Shown here piece after piece: positions 42,443 through 50,660 of a stretch of DNA of 64,000 nt (position 1 is the stretch's first letter; each line of letters opens with the position of its first letter). The position numbers and the translations under genes were made by a program. The stretch is from positions 53,183 through 117,182 of the forward strand of contig JALHNZ010000005.1 in assembly GCA_022843265.1 (NCBI GenBank), given 5' to 3'. The DNA comes from Gemmatimonadaceae bacterium (GTDB taxonomy: Bacteria > Gemmatimonadota > Gemmatimonadetes > Gemmatimonadales > Gemmatimonadaceae). A model generated the notes under the pieces. The model ran no database searches and was not told the origin of the DNA. It worked only from the letters and a program-made list of their open reading frames with translations.

Positions 42443-44994
42443 GAAGCGTCTCCGGACTCATCCTTCTTGTGTTTGCGTGACGATTTTTTTGCGTGTGGCG
42501 GCTGCTTCATTTCTTTGGCCTTCTGTTTTGAGGCGGTGTTCTTGGACAGCCCAGCCTCTGATTTTTTCGCTGGTGCAGCACCCGCCTTCTTTGATTTGCC
42601 AACTCGTCGCGCGAGCAGCTTGGTCGGCACGTCGATAGGCAGTCCCTCCGGCAGCGACTCCACTGCCTTGACTCGCGTCGACTCCTCAACCGTGCCAGGC
42701 TCCGGCTGCAGCACAATCGCGGAAAGCGGCGGTAGCGTGAGCAACATGGACTGCTCGAAACCATGATACGGATGGTCTTCGGTTTTCACCGATGCCGCGC
42801 GCGCAAACCCGCTACCGCCGAACGCTTCGTCGTCGCTTGAGAGCGCGTAGGTGTACGCGCCTTTGGCGGGCGCACCAATGCGATAGTGCTCGCGCGGAAT
42901 CGGCGTCAGGTTCAGCACAACGACCGCATGTTGCATACCGTCGCGTCGCACAAACGACACGATGCTCTGCTCCCGATCACCCACGTCGACCCACGAAAAG
43001 CCCGAGGGCTCGTGATCGCGGCGCCAGAAGCTGCTATTTTCCTTGTACAACGCGCCGAGTTGTTCGATGAACCGCATGAGTCCAGCACGACGTGGATCCT
43101 GCAGCAGATGCCACTCGAGACTCGCATCGTGATTCCACTCGCGATGCGGAGCCAGTTCCGTGCCCATGAAGAACAACGACTTGCCGGGTCGCAATACGGA
43201 GTACGCAATCAGCGCTCGCAGGTTCGCAAACTTCTGCCACATATCACCCGGCATTTTCTCGAGCAGCGAGCGCTTGAGATGCACGACTTCATCGTGAGAA
43301 ATCGGGTTCACAAAACGCTCGCTGTACTCATACATCATGGCGAACGTGAGCTGATTGTGTGCACCGCGACGAAACAACGGATCCACGCGGAAGTAATCGA
43401 GCGTATCGTGCATCCAGCCCATGTTCCACTTGAAGGTGAATCCGAGCCCACCGTCAAGAATCGGGTGTGTGACGCGCGGCCACGTGGTGCTTTCCTCCGC
43501 AATGGTCACCACGCCGGGATGCAACGTGCGCACGGTGTGGTTGAGCTCCTTGAGGAAACTCACGGCATCCAGATTCTCGCGCCCCCCGAGACGATTGCGC
43601 ATCCACTGCCCCGCCTCACGACCGTAGTCGAGATACAACATGGACGCCACCGCATCCACACGAATGCCGTCAATATGAAACTGCTCCACCCAGTAAAGCA
43701 CATTCGCCAATAAAAAATTGCGAACCTCGTTGCGCCCGTAGTTGAAAATGAGCGTGCCCCACTCGGGATGCTCGGCGAGGCGCGGATCCTCATGCTCGTA
43801 GCAGGCCGTACCGTCAAAGCGACGCAGCGCAAAATCGTCTTTGGGGAAATGTGCCGGCACCCAGTCGAGCAGCACACCAATGCCAGCCTGATGCAACGTG
43901 TCCACAAAAAACCGGAAGTCATCGGGCGTACCGTAGCGCGACGTCGGCGCATAGTAGCCGCTCACCTGATAGCCCCACGATCCGCCGTACGGATGCTCCT
44001 GAATAGGCATCAGCTCCACATGCGTGAAGCCAAGCTTCACGCAATGCTCAGCGAGCAGTGGCGCAATCTCACGATAGGTCAGTGAGCGGTTGTTCTCCTC
44101 CGCCACACGACGCCACGAACCAAGGTGCACTTCGTACACGAGCATCGGTTCGCGCACGGGATCACGCTTGTCGCGGGATGACAACCACACGCCGTCGTTC
44201 CATGAGTATTGGTCGGGGGCCACGACGATCGAGGCGTTGCCGGGCTGCTGCTCCATGTACTGACCGAGTGGATCGGTCTTTACGCGCCACGGACCGGACA
44301 TTGGACGCACTTCGTACTTGTAGGTTGCGCCCGCGCGTACACCGGGAATGAACAGTTCCCAAATTCCACCGTCGTTCAGACGACGCATGGGATGCACCGC
44401 GCCACTCCAGCCATTGAATGCGCCAATCACACTCACGCCACGCGCATTCGGCGCCCACACCGCGAACGCGGTGCCCGTCACGCCGTCGACTTCGCGCAGC
44501 TGCGCGCCGAGTGCTTCCCACAAGCGATGATGCGTGCCCTCTCCGATGAGATGCAGATCCATCGCGCCGAGCGTGGGCGCGAAGCGATACGGATCGTCTG
44601 CGGTGACTTCCGTGCCGTCGGCAAAGCGTAAACGCACACGATACGCGTCGTGTACACGCGCGTTTGCCACGAACACCTGCATCAGGCCATCGCCGCTTGA
44701 TTGCAACGCGTGCTCGTCACCATTGGCGTCGACAATCCATCCGGCCACGGCTCCGTGAGACAGCACACGGACCACGACACCCGACGTTTTATCAAACTCA
44801 ACGGCGTGCGGACCGAGCAAGGCGTGCGGGCGCGCGTGGGTACCACTGCGCAGCCGCCGGACTTCGTCTTCCGGCGGATTGAGCCTCGCGTACGACACCG
44901 AGACAGGTCGCTTGGGCGCGAGCGGTTTCTGCGCGGGCCCGTCTGGCGCGCTACGGGATGGCTTGGGCGATCCTTTCGGCTGACGTGATGGCAT
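42439..44994 (-). CDS. glgB: 1,4-alpha-glucan branching enzyme with basic tails
   Basis: 851 residues, longer than the usual 630-730. CBM48-type N-terminal domains (PHALLGPHAVEF, then FAVWAPNARGVSVIGAFNGWSG), GH13 catalytic barrel with IDGIRVDAVASMLY (nucleophile Asp about 448), VVTIAEESTTW (acid Glu about 500) and ISHDEVVHLK, then the beta-rich C-domain. It introduces alpha-1,6 branches in glycogen. Unusually, both ends carry low-complexity basic tails: a Pro/Lys-rich N-terminus of about 45 residues and a C-terminal ~60 residues of Lys/Ala/Ser (KKAGAAPAKKSEAGL and SSRKHKK). The SURF1 gene overlaps its stop. No other glg genes are in the window. Confidence 0.95.
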   Translation of the reverse strand: MPSRQPKGSPKPSRSAPDGPAQKPLAPKRPVSVSYARLNPPEDEVRRLRSGTHARPHALLGPHAVEFDKTSGVVVRVLSHGAVAGWIVDANGDEHALQSSGDGLMQVFVANARVHDAYRVRLRFADGTEVTADDPYRFAPTLGAMDLHLIGEGTHHRLWEALGAQLREVDGVTGTAFAVWAPNARGVSVIGAFNGWSGAVHPMRRLNDGGIWELFIPGVRAGATYKYEVRPMSGPWRVKTDPLGQYMEQQPGNASIVVAPDQYSWNDGVWLSSRDKRDPVREPMLVYEVHLGSWRRVAEENNRSLTYREIAPLLAEHCVKLGFTHVELMPIQEHPYGGSWGYQVSGYYAPTSRYGTPDDFRFFVDTLHQAGIGVLLDWVPAHFPKDDFALRRFDGTACYEHEDPRLAEHPEWGTLIFNYGRNEVRNFLLANVLYWVEQFHIDGIRVDAVASMLYLDYGREAGQWMRNRLGGRENLDAVSFLKELNHTVRTLHPGVVTIAEESTTWPRVTHPILDGGLGFTFKWNMGWMHDTLDYFRVDPLFRRGAHNQLTFAMMYEYSERFVNPISHDEVVHLKRSLLEKMPGDMWQKFANLRALIAYSVLRPGKSLFFMGTELAPHREWNHDASLEWHLLQDPRRAGLMRFIEQLGALYKENSSFWRRDHEPSGFSWVDVGDREQSIVSFVRRDGMQHAVVVLNLTPIPREHYRIGAPAKGAYTYALSSDDEAFGGSGFARAASVKTEDHPYHGFEQSMLLTLPPLSAIVLQPEPGTVEESTRVKAVESLPEGLPIDVPTKLLARRVGKSKKAGAAPAKKSEAGLSKNTASKQKAKEMKQPPHAKKSSRKHKKDESGDAS

Positions 44995-45069
44995 CCCTGA
45001 ACTTAGCCGTGATCCGCCGGTGCGACGAGGCGTTGGCCGCGGCGATCGCCATTCGCGGGCGTACCCGGT

Positions 45070-46563
45070 CTACCGATACGTCTCGAAGAAGCCCGTTCCT
45101 TCAGACTCGTACCGCTGCCCCCGGACGCGCATCGTGACACGAATGCGACCCTGCATCTGCACGAAGTACGGCCGGGCAAGCCGTCGCGCGGCCGCTGCCT
45201 CTCCACGATCGATCAGACCCGCACGCGTGTCGGTGGCCACGGCGTCGTCGACCAGCAGTTCCACACGGAGCGTGTCGCCATTGCGAATGTCTTCGATCAC
45301 GCCACGCGACGGCACGCGGACTGCGCGATTGCCGACCACGACCGTGCGACCATCTTCGTACTGTACCTCACTGGGCCGAAAGAGCGATACGAATCCCAGC
45401 GAATCAGTCACGTACACGAACAACGGCGCGCTTGACTGCAATGAGTCGGGCGGCTGCACACGTCCGTAGAGCAGGGCGAGCGAGCCTGCGCGGCCGGAGC
45501 CCCATTCCCACGTGACGCCGCGCCAAACGCCCCAGTTGTGATCGTGATAGGCACGCGCGTTGACGTATTCGTCACAGCCCTTATTCGCGCAAATCGTGCC
45601 TGTTGCGGTTGCCCGGAGTGCGGGCACTGCATAACCTGACGCGAAATCTCCGCTGTAGAGCGTGGCCCCCGGAAACTCTGCGTTGGCGATTGGCGCGACC
45701 ATCAGATTCAGTGTCAGTGGCGTACCACGCTGCTCCTCGCGCGCCGTGCCCACCACTCGGTACGTTCCGTCGCTCTGCACGCTCACGGACGCGGTGCCAA
45801 TTCGCAGATCGGCATCGGTGGTGGAAAAGCGTACTTCGGCTGACTGTGCAGTCGCGGTGAATCGCCGTGCCGGCTTGCCAACCTCATGCAACGTGACGAG
45901 TAGCTGTCCACCCCACTCACCGTTCGGAATATCACCACCAACGATGAACGAAATGAAGGCCCACTGCTGCGCGTCATTTGAGAGCACGTTGAAGTAGTGC
46001 CATTCGCCCCATGACGCGCGCTCGGCAACCGATGCCGGTGGCAAATGAAAGCGATCGATATCGTGGCGCCGTTCCGCGAGTGTCGGCGTGGCCCAACGGT
46101 TGTCCGCGTCGTCGTTACGCCAACTACCAGCGCGCAGCGACGGTCCCGCACCGACGGCTACCGTAGCATCCGGCAGTTCGCCCGTGGCACGCACGGGCAA
46201 CTCGACGCCGCTCGACGTGGTGAGATAGAGCAGCTTGTTATCGAGCTGCGGTGCCACAGCGCTCACGAATGCGGCGTTGCGCGGTGACGCGAGCACCTGC
46301 TGATAGACAAAGCGCGCGTTTGGTACAGAAAAGAACATGCCGCCCAGGCCGCCCGTTTTCAGCACTTCGATATCGATGCCATCGGGCAGCACGGTGATGT
46401 CGCCACCGCCGACCAGCTTTTCTTCGCGCGCTTGCACCAGCATGGCTTCGCCAACGGCCAGCAGCGTGATCATGACCGACACACCAAGGCCATAACTGAG
46501 CAGCAACAGCGCCGACCGCCACGGTCGGAACGTCACATTGCGCCATGCCAGTTGCCAGATCAC
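45070..46563 (-). CDS. AttH/CrtC-like lipocalin-type protein fused to a permease N-terminal segment
   Basis: 497 residues from a GTG overlapping the ABC ATPase stop (GTGA). The first ~75 residues look like the start of a MacB/FtsX permease: WQLAWRNVTFRPWRSALLLLS, a membrane helix, then VQAREEKLVGGGDITVLPDG. No further membrane helices follow. The rest is AttH/CrtC-like: HYFNVLSNDAQQWAFISFI near the middle and the diagnostic ARAYHDHNWGVWRGVTWEWG segment. The AttH family is beta-barrel-like, periplasmic or membrane-attached, and encoded with AttEFG ABC transporters. So this seems to be a membrane-tethered AttH. Exact substrate or activity unknown. Confidence 0.8.
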   Translation of the reverse strand: MIWQLAWRNVTFRPWRSALLLLSYGLGVSVMITLLAVGEAMLVQAREEKLVGGGDITVLPDGIDIEVLKTGGLGGMFFSVPNARFVYQQVLASPRNAAFVSAVAPQLDNKLLYLTTSSGVELPVRATGELPDATVAVGAGPSLRAGSWRNDDADNRWATPTLAERRHDIDRFHLPPASVAERASWGEWHYFNVLSNDAQQWAFISFIVGGDIPNGEWGGQLLVTLHEVGKPARRFTATAQSAEVRFSTTDADLRIGTASVSVQSDGTYRVVGTAREEQRGTPLTLNLMVAPIANAEFPGATLYSGDFASGYAVPALRATATGTICANKGCDEYVNARAYHDHNWGVWRGVTWEWGSGRAGSLALLYGRVQPPDSLQSSAPLFVYVTDSLGFVSLFRPSEVQYEDGRTVVVGNRAVRVPSRGVIEDIRNGDTLRVELLVDDAVATDTRAGLIDRGEAAAARRLARPYFVQMQGRIRVTMRVRGQRYESEGTGFFETYR

Positions 46564-47267
46564 GCCACCGGCTCCGCGACCCGCTCGTCGGACACAATCT
46601 GTCCATCGCGCATGGTGACCACGCGCTGCGCCGATCGCGCGAGTGCGGCGTCGTGCGTGACAAGCACACAAGTGAGTCCGTCGCGATTGAGCTGCTGCAG
46701 CAGCGCAATGAGTGCGGCGCCGGTTGCGGCATCGAGTTCGCCCGTGGGCTCATCGGCGAGCAACAACGCGGGTTTGTTTGCAAGCGCACGTGCTACGGCA
46801 ACACGCTGCTGTTCTCCGCCCGAGAGCTGCGACGGCCGGTGATCTGTGCGTTCACCAAGTCCCACAAACGAAAGCAGTGATTTCGCGCGCTCGCGACGCA
46901 CGGTAGTGCTGGCGCCCGCTTCAGCCATCGGCAGCTCCACATTCTCAAGCGCCGAGAGGGTTGGCATGAGATAGAAGCGCTGAAAGACGAGCCCAATACG
47001 AAGGAGGCGTAGTCGTGTTGCGTCTGCATCAGAGAGCTGCGAAATGTCGCGTCCTTCCAGCAGCACCTGGCCACTGTCCGGCGCATCCACCGCACCGAGC
47101 AAATGCAACATGGTGCTTTTGCCGGATCCGCTCGCACCAACGATGGCCACAAACTCACCGGGCATGATCGTGAGCGAAACGCCACGCAGCGCGGCCACAT
47201 CGGTCGCGCCGGTACGATAGCGACGCACCAGGTTGCGTGCTTCAATCAATGGCGTTGTCGCGGTCAT
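46560..47267 (-). CDS. ABC transporter ATP-binding protein (LolD/MacB type, AttE-like)
   Basis: 235 residues from the ATG overlapping the permease stop (ATGA); the longer frame is not credible. Walker A VGASGSGKST, Q-loop VFQRFYL, signature LSGGEQQRVAVARAL, Walker B LLLADEPTGELD and H-loop VTHDAAL are all intact. This subfamily powers MacB-like exporters and lipoprotein release. It is third of four genes (permease, permease, ATPase, AttH-fusion), consistent with an AttEFGH-type ABC system. Confidence 0.93.
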   Translation of the reverse strand: MTATTPLIEARNLVRRYRTGATDVAALRGVSLTIMPGEFVAIVGASGSGKSTMLHLLGAVDAPDSGQVLLEGRDISQLSDADATRLRLLRIGLVFQRFYLMPTLSALENVELPMAEAGASTTVRRERAKSLLSFVGLGERTDHRPSQLSGGEQQRVAVARALANKPALLLADEPTGELDAATGAALIALLQQLNRDGLTCVLVTHDAALARSAQRVVTMRDGQIVSDERVAEPVA

Positions 47268-48493
47268 CCGATGGCCTCTTCTCGAAGCGCCTGCGCGACA
47301 CGCACTTTCGACGCGCGCCACGCGGGCCACGCACCAGCGAGCGTCGCGGCCACCAGCAACATGGCCAGCGACTTCCAGGCCGCTTCAGGGCTCCACACAA
47401 AAAAGTCGAGATCCGCGGGCAGACCGGGGAAATCTCGCAAGATGGCGTTGAGCCACCGCGCCGTGATCAATCCGAGACCAAGTCCGATCGCGATTCCAGC
47501 GAATCCCAGCATGAGCCCCTCGAGCATGATCTGATGCAGAATACCGCTGCGCGCAACGCCAATGGCGCGCAACACCGCGAGTTCACCGAGCCGTTCGTTC
47601 ACCGACAACGAGACCAGTGTGGTAACCAGCAGCACGCCAATCACCAGGCTGAGTGCGCCGAGAATGAGCGCAAGCTGTCGGAAGTACGCGAGCCGCTCCT
47701 CGACTTGGACGATCGCGGTTTCCGTGGAGATTGCGGTGACACGCGCGTGCGTTTGTTCGATCCATGTGCGCACGGCTTCGGTGCGTGCGCTGGTGGCTGC
47801 GGCACCTCCGCTGTCTGCGCGAATAGAGGCCATGGCCAGCGAGATGCGGTCGCGACCGGCTTCACCGAGCAGCGATTGCACGGCTCTCAATGGCGCGGAG
47901 ATGGCTGGCAATCCCGGCGGTACGTACAAGAACCGGGCTTCGCCAACGATCACGGCGCGCTCGGCCACTTCAGACAGCCGCAACTGCGCACTGCGTCCAA
48001 CGCTCACATTGATCGTATCGCCCACGGACACTTGCAATCGTGCAAGCAGCACGGTGTTCGCGATCACTTCGCGCAGGGTGCTGTCAGTCGCGGAAGGCGC
48101 GCGTCCGCTCAGCACACTGTACTCGCCCTGCACATCGGGTTGCGTGCCAAGGGCAAAGGCGCTGCCACTCTGCGTTGTGCGGGTTGATGCAATTTGCACG
48201 GTGGTTCCAACCGACGGACTCACGCGCTCGATATCGGGATGTGCGCGGAGTGATGCCACAAGCGCCGCTGCATTCCCGACGGTCGCTTCGGTATCAAACG
48301 GCAGTGTCCCACGCGGCGTCACGCGCAGTTCGTAGCCACGTGACGTGAGCAGCGACTTGAACGACGCGCGCATGCCGGTGGCAAGCATGACCATATCGAT
48401 CAGGAGCGCGGCCGCGATGGCCAGACCAAAGATTGCGAGTAACGTGCGCATGGGGTGCCGCCACAGCGACGCGAATGCCAGAGTGGCGCGCAT
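47264..48493 (-). CDS. FtsX-type ABC permease (AttF/AttG-like)
   Basis: 409 residues from the ATG that shares a base with the upstream stop (TAATG). MacB topology: TM1 RTLLAIFGLAIAAALLIDMVMLATGMR, a periplasmic domain, then three C-terminal helices (LALILGALSLVIGVLLVTTLVSLS; GLMLGFAGIAIGLGLGLITAR; SLAMLLVAATLAGAWPAW). The NERLGELAVLRAIGVAR motif between helices is the ATPase-coupling region. It pairs with the next permease and the ATPase. Substrate unknown. Confidence 0.88.
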   Translation of the reverse strand: MRATLAFASLWRHPMRTLLAIFGLAIAAALLIDMVMLATGMRASFKSLLTSRGYELRVTPRGTLPFDTEATVGNAAALVASLRAHPDIERVSPSVGTTVQIASTRTTQSGSAFALGTQPDVQGEYSVLSGRAPSATDSTLREVIANTVLLARLQVSVGDTINVSVGRSAQLRLSEVAERAVIVGEARFLYVPPGLPAISAPLRAVQSLLGEAGRDRISLAMASIRADSGGAAATSARTEAVRTWIEQTHARVTAISTETAIVQVEERLAYFRQLALILGALSLVIGVLLVTTLVSLSVNERLGELAVLRAIGVARSGILHQIMLEGLMLGFAGIAIGLGLGLITARWLNAILRDFPGLPADLDFFVWSPEAAWKSLAMLLVAATLAGAWPAWRASKVRVAQALREEAIG

Positions 48494-49389
48494 TAGCGAC
48501 CGAGCAAGACAAGCGGTGGTGTGCGTACCAGACGCCACGCGGCGAGCGCACCCGCCACGATGCCGAGCAGCAGCGACAATGTGACCGCAAACAGTGTGAT
48601 GCCGGGCGTGAGGACCGCAAACGTGAGCGGCGTGCGGAACAGGCGTTGGTAGTGCGCGTTGACGGCCAGTGTCACCACCCAGCCAAGTCCCGCGCCGATC
48701 ACACTGCCCACGACAGAAATCACCGCCGCTTCGGCAATGACCGACAGCGCCACGGTGCGGCGAGAGAGTCCGGCCAGACGCAGCGCCGCAATCGCACGGC
48801 GTCGTTCTTCAACTTTGAGTAGCAGAATACACAACAGAAACACGGCGCTGGCCACAATGGTGATGCCACCAATTGCCCGGTGAAAACGATCGACGACCTG
48901 AAAGGTGCGCGAACTTTCCACTGCCACATCGCGCGACGCGTGCGCACGAAAGCCAAACGCCACGTGATTAATGCGCGCCAGCGCGCTGTCGACACTCTCA
49001 CCCGAATCACGCAGCGCTACGGCAAATCGATCCACACGATCTTCGCTGCCGGTGAGACGCTGCAGCTGATCCAGGTGCAAGCGCACCCGGTATTCGCTGC
49101 GTGCAACTTCAGACGGATCGGCGGCGCGACGAACGATTGCGTCGACGCGCACCAACTCGCCGCGCGTTCCCGCTTCGGCGGCGAGGCGCAGTGTATCACC
49201 CACGACCACACCATGGTCATCCGCAATCCGTTCGTCGATCGCAATGCCACGCACGGCTGGCGCAGCGCGCCCGGGAACCAGCGGCGCCGTTGGTGTTCCG
49301 ATCACGGTATCTGTTTGTGCGTGTGTTGCAACCGGAAATCCGACAGCAAGCAGCGCAACAAGAGCGGGCGCGAAACGAAGCAATATCAT
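48493..49389 (-). CDS. FtsX-type ABC permease (AttG/AttF-like)
   Basis: 298 residues from the ATG chosen because it places a hydrophobic N-terminal segment (LLRFAPALVALLAVGFPVATHA) first; a longer frame is highly basic and unlikely. A short periplasmic domain follows, then FtsX helices: IGGITIVASAVFLLCILLLKVEERRRAIAALRLAG (with the coupling region), AEAAVISVVGSVIGAGLG and LFAVTLSLLLGIVAGALAAW. The N-terminal segment might be a cleaved signal rather than TM1, which would be odd for a permease. First gene of the Att-like operon. Confidence 0.8.
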   Translation of the reverse strand: MILLRFAPALVALLAVGFPVATHAQTDTVIGTPTAPLVPGRAAPAVRGIAIDERIADDHGVVVGDTLRLAAEAGTRGELVRVDAIVRRAADPSEVARSEYRVRLHLDQLQRLTGSEDRVDRFAVALRDSGESVDSALARINHVAFGFRAHASRDVAVESSRTFQVVDRFHRAIGGITIVASAVFLLCILLLKVEERRRAIAALRLAGLSRRTVALSVIAEAAVISVVGSVIGAGLGWVVTLAVNAHYQRLFRTPLTFAVLTPGITLFAVTLSLLLGIVAGALAAWRLVRTPPLVLLGR

Positions 49390-49400
49390 ATCCCAGTGGC

Positions 49401-49424
49401 AACGAACCGCTCGAACGGTTCGTT
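49401..49424. promoter_or_regulatory. Perfect 9-base inverted repeat between dtxR-like and ABC genes
   Basis: AACGAACCG and CGGTTCGTT flank a 6-base centre. It lies just after the regulator stop and 12 bases before the permease start. No T-tract follows, so it could be an operator or an mRNA hairpin as easily as a terminator. Confidence 0.45.
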
Positions 49425-49432
49425 CCGGGGGG

Positions 49433-50179
49433 TCACGTTTCGTCCTGGACTTCCTCGACCAGTACCTGCACCGCGAGTCCTTGCCCGACCACCGGCTCCG
49501 TGTCACCTACCTGCAGCGTGATCGGCCCGTCAAACGGTGCGCGTGCAAGCACCTGCACTTCCGTCCCGGGCGTGAGATCAATCTCGGCCAGATAGCGTAG
49601 CAGACCGGGATTCTTGTCACTTACCCGCACCATGCGAGCCCTCGTGCCAATGTCGAGCTCGGCCAGTGTCTGGTGTCGACGCTCATCCATCTGCCCGTCG
49701 GCCGTTGGGATCGGAGCGCCGTGCGGATCGCTGGTAGGATTCCCGAGCGACGTGGCCATGCGATCGACTAACTCGTCTGACGCGGCATGTTCGAGTCGCT
49801 CCGCTTCATCGTGTACACGATCCCACGGATAGCCCAACACCTCGGTGAGATACGTTTCGATGACACGATGACGCCGGATCGTGCGCAGTGCGACCACACG
49901 ACCGGTCTCGCTCAGCCGTACGCCGCGATAGCGCTCGTACTCCAGCAACCCTTGCGACGCCAACCGCCGGATCATGCCGGTCACTGACGCCGCCGCAACA
50001 TTGAGCCGCGCAGCCACATCGTTGGTGGAAGCAGTGCCCGATTTGCCGGCCAGATCGTAAATGGCCTTGAGATAGTCTTCAACCGGCTCGCTGACGCGAT
50101 CGATTGCAAGATTTGCGGTCGTTTTCGACGGCGCCGCGGTCTTTTTCGAAGACGACGCCTTTTTTGCAGAGGCGGCCAT
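49433..50179 (-). CDS. DtxR/MntR-family metal-dependent repressor
   Basis: 248 residues. After a Lys/Ala/Ser-rich 25-residue leader comes the HTH (EDYLKAIYDLAGKSGTASTNDVAARLNV and VTGMIRRLASQGLLEYERYRGVRL), the dimerisation/metal domain (LRTIRRHRVIETYLTEVLGYPWDRVHDEAERLEHAASDELV) and a C-terminal FeoA-like SH3 domain. Metal ligands (His/Glu) are visible in RVHDEAERLEH. It should repress with Mn2+ or Fe2+. Last gene of the mntH-usp-regulator operon, and the likely binder of the palindrome upstream of mntH, which would make it autoregulated. Confidence 0.92.
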   Translation of the reverse strand: MAASAKKASSSKKTAAPSKTTANLAIDRVSEPVEDYLKAIYDLAGKSGTASTNDVAARLNVAAASVTGMIRRLASQGLLEYERYRGVRLSETGRVVALRTIRRHRVIETYLTEVLGYPWDRVHDEAERLEHAASDELVDRMATSLGNPTSDPHGAPIPTADGQMDERRHQTLAELDIGTRARMVRVSDKNPGLLRYLAEIDLTPGTEVQVLARAPFDGPITLQVGDTEPVVGQGLAVQVLVEEVQDET

Positions 50180-50183
50180 GCGA

Positions 50184-50642
50184 TCAGACGCCAGTGTTTT
50201 TGACGGTCGCGGCTGGGGCAGCTGGTCCTCGCACCATCAACACCGGCACCATGGAGCGATGACGCACGCTGTTCGCCGTGGTCCCATAAATCAGGTCCTG
50301 TAAACCACGATGTCCGTGCGTGGCCATGGCAATCAGATCGCAGTTCTCGCGCTCCGCAGCGGCGCTGATTTCCGCTGCGGGATCGCCAGCGGCGAGCAAG
50401 GCATCGCACGAAAATCCATCGGCGCGAAGCTGTGCACACGCATCTTCAAGGTAGGCCCGATCTCGCACGATTTCTTCTGATTCGCGCAACGCCAGCTGCT
50501 TTACATTGCGCGCGGCCCACCCGTCCGCCACGTGGATGAGCACCATGGAGGATCCGCACAGGCTGGCCAGCTGCCGCACGTGCTCCAGAATGCAGGCGTC
50601 GTACGCCGAGTGTTCGAGTGGAACCAGGATTCGCTGATACAT
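50184..50642 (-). CDS. Universal stress protein, UspA family
   Basis: 152 residues. N-terminal strand YQRILVPLEHSAYDACILEHV, the VLIHVADGWAA strand, and the ATP-binding-type ATHGHRGLQDLIYGTTANSVRH loop (G-x-x-G-x-x... SV) near the C-terminus. UspA proteins help survival of stress; the G-loop suggests an ATP-binding type. It lies between the Nramp gene (18 bases) and the metal regulator (4 bases), so is under the same metal control. Confidence 0.9.
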   Translation of the reverse strand: MYQRILVPLEHSAYDACILEHVRQLASLCGSSMVLIHVADGWAARNVKQLALRESEEIVRDRAYLEDACAQLRADGFSCDALLAAGDPAAEISAAAERENCDLIAMATHGHRGLQDLIYGTTANSVRHRSMVPVLMVRGPAAPAATVKNTGV

Positions 50643-50660
50643 CAGACCACGGGAGAAAGG

